From: Bacillus sp. ISL-55
GTDB taxonomy: Bacteria > Bacillota > Bacilli > Bacillales > Cytobacillaceae
Assembly: GCF_018613155.1 (NCBI RefSeq)
Contig: NZ_JAGGQU010000005.1
Span: 1 to 64,000, forward strand
DNA length: 64,000 bases
Reading direction: 5' to 3'
A program made the translations under genes and the position numbers. This document shows, piece after piece, positions 1 to 6,707 of this stretch (the first letter of the stretch is position 1; every line of letters begins with the position of its first letter). The notes below the pieces were generated by a model. That model saw only the letters and a program-made list of their open reading frames with translations, searched no databases and was not told the DNA's origin.

Positions 1-97
1 AATAGATTATTCGTTTCTTCTCATTCTTCTTACACATTATCTAGTTTTGAGGGAATAAAAGCTTTTCATTAAGTGAAAAAACTTTTTAAAATTTCTC

Positions 98-125
98 TTG
101 CAAAATGCATAAAAGACGGTATAAT
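98..125 (+). promoter_or_regulatory. Promoter upstream of 5S rRNA/tRNA cluster
   Basis: TTGCAA at 98-103 and TATAAT at 120-125 with a 16-bp spacer make a good SigA promoter about 20 bp before the 5S gene. It would let 5S and the tRNAs be transcribed separately from any 23S gene lying to the left of the window. Confidence 0.6.
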
Positions 126-146
126 AGATATTGTCTTTGAAAAAAA

Positions 147-265
<119 letters not shown>

Positions 266-286
266 GGATGCATTTTCATCCTTTTC
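266..286 (+). terminator. Weak hairpin with T-run after 5S
   Basis: A 5-bp stem (266-270 with 277-281), 6-nt loop and TTTT follow the 5S 3' end directly. It could be a weak terminator or a processing signal between 5S and the tRNAs. Confidence 0.3.
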
Positions 287-329
287 AAAGATACGGATCG
301 TGTATCCAAGTCGGAGAAATCATTATTAT

Positions 330-404
330 TCCGCAGTAGCTCAGTGGTAGAGCACTCGGCTGTTAACCGAGCGGTCGTAGGTTCGAATCCTACCTGCGGA
401 GCCA
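330..404 (+). tRNA. tRNA-Asn (GTT)
   Basis: Full cloverleaf with 7-bp acceptor stem, anticodon GTT in the loop, TTCGAAT T-loop and encoded CCA. It is a queuosine (GUN) tRNA and so a final substrate of the QueG pathway encoded at 2693-3850. Confidence 0.97.
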
Positions 405-408
405 ATTT

Positions 409-500
409 GGAGAGCTGTCCGAGAGGTCGAAGGAGCACGATTGGAAATCGTGTAGACGGTCAACGCTGTCTCAAGGGTTCGAATCCCTTGCTCTCCGCCA
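409..500 (+). tRNA. tRNA-Ser (GGA)
   Basis: Class II tRNA with a long variable arm, anticodon GGA and encoded GCCA end. It lies 4 bp after tRNA-Asn. Confidence 0.97.
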
Positions 501-516
501 TAGAAACTTTATATCT

Positions 517-591
517 GGCCCCTTGGTCAAGCGGTTAAGACACCGCCCTTTCACGGCGGTAACACGGGTTCGAATCCCGTAGGGGTCACCA
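517..591 (+). tRNA. tRNA-Glu (TTC)
   Basis: Cloverleaf with anticodon TTC, GGTTCGAAT T-arm and encoded ACCA end. Confidence 0.97.
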
Positions 592-594
592 AAC

Positions 595-670
595 GGAGGA
601 TTAGCTCAGCTGGGAGAGCATCTGCCTTACAAGCAGAGGGTCGGCGGTTCGATCCCGTCATCCTCCACCA
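595..670 (+). tRNA. tRNA-Val (TAC)
   Basis: Cloverleaf with anticodon TAC and encoded ACCA end. Confidence 0.97.
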
Positions 671-696
671 TATATATTTTAAAACATTATTACCGT

Positions 697-770
<74 letters not shown>

Positions 771-773
771 TCT

Positions 774-849
774 GGTCCCGTGGTGTAGCGGTTAACATGC
801 CTGCCTGTCACGCAGGAGATCGCCGGTTCGATCCCGGTCGGGACCGCCA
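774..849 (+). tRNA. tRNA-Asp (GTC)
   Basis: Cloverleaf with anticodon GTC and encoded GCCA end. A queuosine tRNA. Confidence 0.97.
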
Positions 850-861
850 TTTTAATTAAGT

Positions 862-937
862 GGCTCAGTAGCTCAGTCGGTAGAGCAAAGGACTGAAAAT
901 CCTTGTGTCGGCGGTTCGATTCCGTCCTGAGCCACCA
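862..937 (+). tRNA. tRNA-Phe (GAA)
   Basis: Cloverleaf with anticodon GAA and encoded ACCA end. The 71-bp gap after it (938-1008) is where B. subtilis trnD carries tRNA-Thr; no tRNA is recognisable there. Confidence 0.97.
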
Positions 938-1008
938 TTTAAATAATACCTGGTTATTCAGGGAATTTGATAAAATGGGTTTTTTAACACCAGAAAAAAT
1001 GTTATAGT

Positions 1009-1093
1009 GGAGGGGTAGCGAAGTGGCTAAACGCGGCGGACTGTAAATCCGCTCCCTCAGGGTTCGGCGGTTCGAATCCGTCCCCCTCCACCA
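1009..1093 (+). tRNA. tRNA-Tyr (GTA)
   Basis: Class II tRNA with long variable arm, anticodon GTA and encoded ACCA end. A queuosine tRNA. Confidence 0.97.
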
Positions 1094-1101
1094 CTTAATA
1101 T

Positions 1102-1175
1102 AGGGGTATAGTTTAAAGGTAGAACGAAGGTCTCCAAAACCTTTGGTGTGGGTTCGATTCCTACTACCCCTGCCA
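1102..1175 (+). tRNA. tRNA-Trp (CCA)
   Basis: Cloverleaf with anticodon CCA and encoded GCCA end. Confidence 0.97.
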
Positions 1176-1185
1176 ATTTTATAAT

Positions 1186-1262
1186 GGCGATTGTGGCGAA
1201 GTGGTTAACGCACCTGATTGTGGTTCAGGCATTCGTGGGTTCGATTCCCATCAGTCGCCCCA
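1186..1262 (+). tRNA. tRNA-His (GTG)
   Basis: Anticodon GTG. The extra G at 1186 is the -1 guanosine typical of tRNA-His and faces the discriminator C. CCA is encoded. A queuosine tRNA. Confidence 0.97.
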
Positions 1263-1302
1263 TTATAAGTCACAAATGTAATAGTAAGAGCATACAATAT
1301 AT

Positions 1303-1377
1303 TGGGCTATAGCCAAGCGGTAAGGCATCGCACTTTGACTGCGACATGCGTTGGTTCGAATCCAGCTAGCCCAGCCA
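1303..1377 (+). tRNA. tRNA-Gln (TTG)
   Basis: Cloverleaf with anticodon TTG and encoded GCCA end. Confidence 0.97.
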
Positions 1378-1383
1378 TTTTTT

Positions 1384-1458
1384 GCGGAAGTAGTTCAGTG
1401 GTAGAATACAACCTTGCCAAGGTTGGGGTCGCGGGTTCGAATCCCGTCTTCCGCTCCA
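1384..1458 (+). tRNA. tRNA-Gly (GCC)
   Basis: Cloverleaf with anticodon GCC and encoded TCCA end. Confidence 0.97.
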
Positions 1459-1467
1459 AAAATATAT

Positions 1468-1542
1468 GGCGGCATAGCCAAGTGGTAAGGCAAAGGTCTG
1501 CAAAACCTTTATTCACCGGTTCAAATCCGGTTGCCGCCTCCA
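1468..1542 (+). tRNA. tRNA-Cys (GCA)
   Basis: Cloverleaf with anticodon GCA and encoded TCCA end. Confidence 0.97.
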
Positions 1543-1584
1543 CTAGATCAATAGTGGCAGCAAAAAAGCAAGACATATTAATAT

Positions 1585-1669
1585 GCCGGTGTGGCGGAAT
1601 TGGCAGACGCGCACGACTCAAAATCGTGTTCCTTCTGGAGTGTCGGTTCGACCCCGACCACCGGTACCA
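1585..1669 (+). tRNA. tRNA-Leu (CAA)
   Basis: Class II tRNA with long variable arm, anticodon CAA and encoded ACCA end; the acceptor closes with a G-U pair. This is the type of tRNA-Leu whose wobble C34 is 2'-O-methylated by TrmL (gene at 5085-5564). A 16-bp perfect palindrome (1681-1696) lies between it and the next tRNA. Confidence 0.96.
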
Positions 1670-1721
1670 CTCTTATTATAAACAGGATATCCTGTTTTCT
1701 TTATTTCATAGATTTATGTAT

Positions 1722-1795
1722 GCGGGTGTAGTTTAGTGGTAAAACCTCAGCCTTCCAAGCTGATGATGAGGGTTCGATTCCCTTCACCCGCTCCA
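1722..1795 (+). tRNA. tRNA-Gly (TCC)
   Basis: Cloverleaf with anticodon TCC and encoded TCCA end. Last tRNA of the cluster; B. subtilis trnD has a second Leu tRNA in this place. Confidence 0.97.
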
Positions 1796-1808
1796 TACAT
1801 ACGTGACT

Positions 1809-1852
1809 AACGCAGCATGTCGTTTCCAGTAAACGATAAGCTGCGTTTTTTA
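1809..1852 (+). terminator. Terminator of the tRNA cluster
   Basis: An 8-bp outer stem AACGCAGC/GCTGCGTT with a further inner helix is followed by a T-run. It ends the 5S-tRNA transcript. Confidence 0.9.
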
Positions 1853-1915
1853 ATTTATTTTTATTGTAGACGATATGAAGCCAGTGTTTTAATTAAGCAA
1901 AAGAATAAGGATGCA

Positions 1916-2584
1916 TCAGCATCCTATAATTCTATATGTGCCCGTTCCTCCATGGATTTGGATAAACATATTCATGAGTGATTGTGTCATTTTTTGCATG
2001 CTCTCTGGTGAAGTTGATGGTCTTAAATATACAATATGCAGGGCATTTGTCGTCGATGCTGTTACGGCAGATCTTTCTGAATCGACAAATGGGCTTCCGA
2101 ATGGTTCTTGTTCATCTGCAGAGATGATTAGGTTGGCAAGGTTATTGGTTCTTCCATTTAAACCTGTGTATTCTTCGCTCTCTTCTCCTAATTTAATTGT
2201 TACATTCCCTGTAAGTTTATCGCTGTCGTAAATTCCTATTGGAATTTGGTATTCAAGCGAGAAGAAATTATTCAAATCTATCGCACTATGTATCGATTGA
2301 AGGTAATTCTGCTTTGCGATCCTGCGGTAGAGGGCCTCGGCCGAGTGTCTATAACGGTTAGGGTCCTTCCCCGCTGATTTGAATATTGCCCGCCACTCTT
2401 TGATGCCTTCAAGCTCGGTTACGTTTTTTTCCAGAAGTTCGAAGTAAATTGATTCCTGGAAAAGCTGCAATCTGCCTTTTAACATTTGCGGAGACTCGCC
2501 TACCTGTATGTCTTTATACTCGATAACCCCGACAGAGAATCCAGGGATGAGATCGCATATCGACCTTGAAACTTGAATTTCCAT
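1916..2584 (-). CDS. Solo B3/B4 (PheT editing-like) domain protein
   Basis: A 222-aa protein resembling the free-standing B3/4 domain found in the beta subunit of phenylalanyl-tRNA synthetase. The conserved stretch runs from about residue 60 (EWRAIFKSAGKDPNRYRHS) through the NLISADEQEPFGSP segment. In PheT this domain hydrolyses mischarged Tyr-tRNA(Phe); some solo copies are thought to edit tRNA in trans, but the substrate here is unknown. The start at 2584 is chosen because GGAGGTGG lies 5 bp before the ATG; an upstream ATG at 2638 has no such site. It converges on the tRNA cluster. Not involved in any visible operon. Confidence 0.8.
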   Translation of the reverse strand: MEIQVSRSICDLIPGFSVGVIEYKDIQVGESPQMLKGRLQLFQESIYFELLEKNVTELEGIKEWRAIFKSAGKDPNRYRHSAEALYRRIAKQNYLQSIHSAIDLNNFFSLEYQIPIGIYDSDKLTGNVTIKLGEESEEYTGLNGRTNNLANLIISADEQEPFGSPFVDSERSAVTASTTNALHIVYLRPSTSPESMQKMTQSLMNMFIQIHGGTGTYRIIGC

Positions 2585-2692
2585 TGATTCCACCTCCAAA
2601 TCTGCTTTAAAATAGTTTATCATAAAAGTAATTTGCATTTAAATTTATGGGATTCCAATATAAATATCAAATTGGAGAGGAGGAATCTGCAA

Positions 2693-3850
2693 ATGGATAC
2701 AGCAAGTTTGAAGCAGGATATTATTGAATACAGCAAAACAATCGGGATTGATAAAATCGGCTTTGCGTCACCTTCAGCTTTTGAAGAGATGAAACTCAGG
2801 TTATACAGGCAGCAGGAACTTCAATATCAATCAGGGTTTGAGGAAAAGGATATTGAGAAGAGAACGGAGCCTAGCCTGATTTTTGACCATCCTAAATCAA
2901 TCATCTCAATTGCACTAGCTTATCCTTCAAAGATGAAGACGAAAGTTGTCAGCAAGAAGGGAGAACGGCGTGGAATCTTCTGTCGTGCATCTTGGGGTAC
3001 TGATTACCACATGGTCCTAAGGGACAGGCTGAAAAAACTGGAAGATTACATTGCTTCGAAGGTACCTGGCTCAATGTTCAAATCAATGGTCGATACGGGA
3101 GAGCTGGTTGACAGGGCAGTTGCAGAACGTGCGGGAATCGGCTGGAGTGGTAAAAATTGTGCGATTATAACACCTGAGTTTGGGTCATACGTCTACCTGG
3201 GGGAAATGATCACGAATATACCTTTTGAACCCGATATGCCTATGGAAGATCGCTGTGGGAGCTGCAATAAATGTGTGGAAGTTTGTCCTACTGGGGCACT
3301 TGTGCAGGGCGGGCAGCTTGACGCGCAGAAGTGCATTGCCTTCGTGACGCAGACGAAGGGTTTTTTGGCTGATGAATTCCGGGAAAAACTGGGCAATCGC
3401 TTATATGGCTGTGATACTTGCCAGACAGTATGTCCCGAAAACAAAGGGAAGGATTTTCACTTTCATGATGAAATGGAACCTGACCCTGAGATTGCGAAGC
3501 CTCTCCTGAAACCTTTACTGACCATGAGCAACCGTGATTTTAAAGAAAAGTTCGGGCACGTCTCCGGTTCGTGGAGGGGAAAGAAGCCTATTCAGCGCAA
3601 TGCGATTATTGCCCTTGCGCATTATAAGGATGATACAGCAATACCAGAGCTGAAAATAGTGTTGAAGGATGACCCAAGACCTGTGATCAGGGGAACGGCA
3701 GCATGGGCGCTTGGCAAAATTGGCGGCAGTGAAGCGCTGGACGCACTGGAACATGCTTCTGCTGTTGAGCAGGAAGAGGAAGTACTAAATGAAATCAGTA
3801 AGGGACTGCAGTTTTTTAAGGACAACCCAGAGTCTAATATAACAGTGTAA
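2693..3850 (+). CDS. queG: Epoxyqueuosine reductase QueG
   Basis: 385-aa cobalamin-dependent enzyme that reduces epoxyqueuosine to queuosine in the anticodon of GUN tRNAs, the last step of Q synthesis. Visible features: the VDTGELVDRAVAERAGIGW segment with the family's proposed catalytic Asp at 134, two ferredoxin-like 4Fe-4S motifs (CGSCNKCVEVCP from about 187 and CDTCQTVCP from about 240), and a C-terminal HEAT-like tail that would bind tRNA. The ATG at 2693 follows GGAGAGGAGG; 385 aa fits the B. subtilis protein (YhbA). All four Q-type tRNAs (Asn, Asp, Tyr, His) are encoded just upstream. Own terminator follows, so it is likely monocistronic. Confidence 0.95.
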   Translation: MDTASLKQDIIEYSKTIGIDKIGFASPSAFEEMKLRLYRQQELQYQSGFEEKDIEKRTEPSLIFDHPKSIISIALAYPSKMKTKVVSKKGERRGIFCRASWGTDYHMVLRDRLKKLEDYIASKVPGSMFKSMVDTGELVDRAVAERAGIGWSGKNCAIITPEFGSYVYLGEMITNIPFEPDMPMEDRCGSCNKCVEVCPTGALVQGGQLDAQKCIAFVTQTKGFLADEFREKLGNRLYGCDTCQTVCPENKGKDFHFHDEMEPDPEIAKPLLKPLLTMSNRDFKEKFGHVSGSWRGKKPIQRNAIIALAHYKDDTAIPELKIVLKDDPRPVIRGTAAWALGKIGGSEALDALEHASAVEQEEEVLNEISKGLQFFKDNPESNITV

Positions 3851-3853
3851 CAA

Positions 3854-3886
3854 GGATGGATTTAGTCAAATCCATTCTTTTTTTTA
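3854..3886 (+). terminator. Terminator of queG
   Basis: 8-bp stem (3856-3863 with 3868-3875), AGTC loop, then a run of T. Confidence 0.85.
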
Positions 3887-3972
3887 GGTTCATTTCTCAA
3901 ACTTTGTGGCTATAGTCGTAAATTTGATTCTTAATATGAGAAATGAGCATGCAAACTTAATACCGAACAACT

Positions 3973-4038
3973 AATGGCTTTGATTTACGTTAAAATCGGC
4001 TTTTGGATTTTAACGACAATCTTGACGGAAATAGCCTT
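3973..4038. repeat. Small inverted-repeat element, copy 1
   Basis: A perfect 9-bp inverted repeat (3989-3997 with 4006-4014) flanked by conserved AATGGC-TTT and ACAATCT sequence. A second, nearly identical copy is at 61416-61480. It forms the intergenic space between queG and the amidase gene; function unknown. Confidence 0.7.
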
Positions 4039-4098
4039 TTTTTATGCGTGAAATCCTGGAACGCTTCATAAATATGAAAGGTGAAGGGAGAGATGAAC

Positions 4099-4995
4099 AT
4101 GCGTGAACAACTGCAGGAACTTCTGGAACAGCGTGTCCTTCAATGTGTATCTATGCCGCGAAATCAACTGCACGAGTGTCCCAGTATAGAGATGAAAAAG
4201 CAGAGTTTTGCCAATAGGTCTGCCGAAATTGTAAAAGCAAAGGCAAACGGCAGAGTAATAGAGAAGTTTGAAGATAAGGAAGATGCTTCGGTTTTATATG
4301 AGGTTAATTTTCAGTATTTGATTAAGCAACGGGGACTATTTTACATGGAGGAGGAAGTGGAGAAGAGGCGGGCTGAATTTTACAAGGGCATCCTTGTCAT
4401 GGATGAAAAGCTGAACGAAATCAGAGAATCCCCACAGGATAGTAAAGAAGCGATGCCTGTTGCTGCACTGCAGGAGGGAGGCCAGGCGAGGAAGGACTTT
4501 AAATATGACAGGCTGAAGGCAGTCCAGTATGCGGAAAGATGGTGGAATGACTACAATCCTGCATACAAGAAGTTCGAGGTCGACTGTACCAACTATATCT
4601 CGCAATGCCTTCATCAGGGGGGAGGACCGATGCGTGGGTATCCAAATCGAAGCAATGGCTGGTGGATGCAGAATGATAATTGGAGCTTCAGCTGGTCGGT
4701 CGCCAATGCGATGCGCTGGCACATCCCGGGTTCTAAGCTGGGCTTGAGGGGAAGAGCAGTTAACAGTGCCGATAAACTGAAACTTGGAGATGTCATCTGC
4801 TATGATTTTGAGGGTGATGGGCGTTTTGACCATACCACGATTGTTACGGGACATGATGCGGATGGGATGCCGCTGGTCAATGCCCATACGTATAACAGCA
4901 GGATGAGATATTGGGCATATGAAGATTCGACCGCCTATACTCCGAATATAAAATATAAGTTCTTAACAATTACGGATGATCATGACGATATTTAA
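4099..4995 (+). CDS. yhbB: Amidase-domain protein (YhbB-like)
   Basis: 298-aa protein with a C-terminal papain-like amidase domain (about residues 140-298) of the type seen in Bacillus YhbB. The domain opens with AVQYAERWWNDYNPAY, has a probable catalytic Cys at 163 (VDCTNYISQ) and His at 245 (FDHTTIV), and ends with a NAHTYN segment. The N-terminal 140 residues are charged and helical with no clear signal peptide. It probably cleaves a peptide or peptidoglycan amide bond, but substrate and location are not shown. The ATG at 4099 is preferred because AAGGGAG lies 8 bp upstream; ATG 4093 would be too close. Gene order queG-yhbB-trmL matches B. subtilis. Confidence 0.85.
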   Translation: MREQLQELLEQRVLQCVSMPRNQLHECPSIEMKKQSFANRSAEIVKAKANGRVIEKFEDKEDASVLYEVNFQYLIKQRGLFYMEEEVEKRRAEFYKGILVMDEKLNEIRESPQDSKEAMPVAALQEGGQARKDFKYDRLKAVQYAERWWNDYNPAYKKFEVDCTNYISQCLHQGGGPMRGYPNRSNGWWMQNDNWSFSWSVANAMRWHIPGSKLGLRGRAVNSADKLKLGDVICYDFEGDGRFDHTTIVTGHDADGMPLVNAHTYNSRMRYWAYEDSTAYTPNIKYKFLTITDDHDDI

Positions 4996-5027
4996 TGACA
5001 TTCAGTAATAGTGCAGCTCCATTTCTT

Positions 5028-5055
5028 TTGCTGAGAAGGAGTGTAGTGGTATAAT
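5028..5055 (+). promoter_or_regulatory. SigA promoter of trmL
   Basis: TTGCTG, 16-bp spacer, TATAAT, with TG one base before the -10 (extended -10). It lies 30 bp before the trmL ATG. Confidence 0.75.
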
Positions 5056-5084
5056 GGCTTTAGTTTTTATCAGAGGTGAAAGTC

Positions 5085-5564
5085 ATGGCATTGCATGTTG
5101 TATTATACCAGCCGCTCATTCCAGCAAACACTGGCAATATTGCGCGCACATGCGCCGGTACCGATACCGAGCTTCACTTAATCAGGCCGTTGGGATTTTC
5201 GACGGATGACAAGATGTTGAAGCGTGCGGGCTTGGATTACTGGGAGCATGTGAAAATTCATTATTATGATTCCCTTGAGGACTTTTATGAACAGAACGAG
5301 GGCGGAGAATTCTTTTACGTGACCAAATTTGGCAAAAAGGCGCATTCTGATTTTGATTATAGTGCAACCGAGAAGGATTTCTTCTTTATTTTTGGCAGAG
5401 AGACAACAGGACTTCCTAAAGAAGTGATCGAAAAAAATATTGAGACATGTCTGAGGCTGCCTATGAATGAGAATATCCGTTCATTAAACCTGTCTAACAC
5501 GGCTGCTATTTTAATTTATGAAGCACTTAGACAGCAGGACTATCGGGATTTGCGTAAATATTAG
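5085..5564 (+). CDS. trmL: tRNA (cytidine(34)-2'-O)-methyltransferase TrmL
   Basis: 159-aa SPOUT-class methyltransferase (formerly CspR) that uses S-adenosylmethionine to 2'-O-methylate the wobble base of tRNA-Leu (CAA and cmnm5UAA). Visible motifs: NTGNIARTCAGT near the N-terminus (motif 1), FGRETTGLP (motif 2, knot) and the C-terminal MNENIRSLNLSNTAAILIYEALRQ (motif 3). Length and motifs are complete. ATG 5085 follows AGAGGTG at normal distance. It has its own promoter and terminator. The CAA tRNA-Leu substrate is encoded in this window at 1585-1669. Confidence 0.95.
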   Translation: MALHVVLYQPLIPANTGNIARTCAGTDTELHLIRPLGFSTDDKMLKRAGLDYWEHVKIHYYDSLEDFYEQNEGGEFFYVTKFGKKAHSDFDYSATEKDFFFIFGRETTGLPKEVIEKNIETCLRLPMNENIRSLNLSNTAAILIYEALRQQDYRDLRKY

Positions 5565-5590
5565 GAGGCCAATTTGCGGCCTCCTTTTTA
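5564..5590 (+). terminator. Terminator of trmL
   Basis: GGAGGCC/GGCCTCC stem followed by TTTTT. The left arm starts inside the TAG stop codon. Confidence 0.9.
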
Positions 5591-5620
5591 GTATGGAAAT
5601 GAGTAAAGGAGCTGTTACAA

Positions 5621-6370
5621 ATGAACCAGGTAGTTGAAACAATTCTTAACCATCGGTCAGTAAGAAAGTTTAAAAATCAGGCACTGGATCGAGAGCAGAT
5701 TGAAGGTATTGTGAAGAGTGCACAGGCAGCATCCACTTCAAGCTTCATCCAGGCCTATTCGATTATTGGGGTTACGGATCAAAATAAGAAGGACAAGCTG
5801 GCTGAAATTGCCGGGAATCAGGCTTATGTTGCAGCAAATGGACATTTCTTTGTGTTCTGTGCAGATTTACATCGCCATAAGGTCATAGCGGAGATGGAAG
5901 GTACAGATCTGGATGACTCGATAGAGAGTACAGAGAAATTCATGGTTGCCCTGATCGATGCAGCACTGGCGGCCCAGAATGCTGCTGTGGCTGCGGAATC
6001 TATGGGGATGGGTATTTGCTATATCGGCGGGATACGCAATGATCTGGGAGCTGTGAAGGAAGTTTTGAAGACACCAGAGCATGTTATTCCTCTGTTTGGC
6101 ATGGCTGTGGGATATCCTGACCAGGAAACCGACGTGAAGCCGCGTCTGCCGCTCGAGCATGTGTATATGGAAAATGAGTATCAGCAAGACAGGGCATTGT
6201 TTGAAAAGCAGCTCGACGATTATAATGCGGTTACTTCGCAATACTATCGTGAAAGAACAGGCGGAAAACGTGAGGACACTTGGACGGGCCAGATGGCAAA
6301 AATGCTTGGGCGAAAATCAAGGTTGTATATGAAGGAGTTTGTGGAAAATCAAAAATTGAATAAAAAATAA
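5621..6370 (+). CDS. nfrA: NADPH-dependent FMN oxidoreductase, NfrA/nitroreductase family
   Basis: 249-aa flavoprotein of the nitroreductase superfamily, closest in pattern to B. subtilis NfrA1. Evidence: N-terminal HRSVRKF (FMN phosphate binding), the SSFIQAYSIIGV segment, the AALAAQNAAVAAESMGMGICYIGG core and the C-terminal YYRERTGGKREDTWTGQM. Such enzymes reduce quinones, nitro compounds or FMN with NADPH in the cytosol. AAAGGAG lies 9 bp before the ATG. It lies between two terminators, so it is a single-gene unit. Confidence 0.9.
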   Translation: MNQVVETILNHRSVRKFKNQALDREQIEGIVKSAQAASTSSFIQAYSIIGVTDQNKKDKLAEIAGNQAYVAANGHFFVFCADLHRHKVIAEMEGTDLDDSIESTEKFMVALIDAALAAQNAAVAAESMGMGICYIGGIRNDLGAVKEVLKTPEHVIPLFGMAVGYPDQETDVKPRLPLEHVYMENEYQQDRALFEKQLDDYNAVTSQYYRERTGGKREDTWTGQMAKMLGRKSRLYMKEFVENQKLNKK

Positions 6371-6383
6371 TTATGGAAAAGTA

Positions 6384-6410
6384 AAAAAGCTGCCAATTGG
6401 CAGCTTTTTA
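6384..6410. terminator. Bidirectional terminator between nfrA and small gene
   Basis: Stem AAAAAGCTGCC/GGCAGCTTTTT with an AATT loop. The A/T flanks make it work on both strands; its right edge touches the stop codon of the converging 31-aa gene. Confidence 0.85.
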
Positions 6411-6503
6411 TTTTTTTGTGATTCCCGGCTTATCATCGTAACCTGCAGTGAAGATTGCAGATAAGAATGTAATAGTTACACCTATAATTAGAATTAGTTT
6501 CAT
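6408..6503 (-). CDS. Small hydrophobic protein, 31 aa
   Basis: A 31-codon reading frame starting at ATG 6503 with a strong GGGAGG 8 bp upstream. The product begins MKLILIIGVTITFLSAIFTAGY, a single transmembrane helix, and ends in a short polar tail (DDKPGITKK). It is too short for most gene finders. It shares the bidirectional terminator with nfrA. Function unknown; the start signal and the sensible membrane peptide argue that it is expressed, perhaps as a small membrane-protein partner. Confidence 0.65.
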   Translation of the reverse strand: MKLILIIGVTITFLSAIFTAGYDDKPGITKK

Positions 6504-6707
6504 GTATGTAAGCCTCCCTTTAATTCGTTTTGTCCATATAAAATTTATTATATCCTATAATTTCGTAACTGTGAAGGATGGGCTTATTTTTTCACGTTCA
6601 AAGTAAAAAAGGACAATCATCCAGACGGAACGTTTACGCATGTTCAAATTGTTTGCTGCATAGAATTTATTAATCGTCTCTTGATAACGCTAGATGGGGA
6701 GGTCCAT

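Noticed and set aside
938-1008. Decayed tRNA-Thr between tRNA-Phe and tRNA-Tyr
   Set aside because: The gap has the right size, but no acceptor, anticodon or T-arm remains; a clean loss is more likely.
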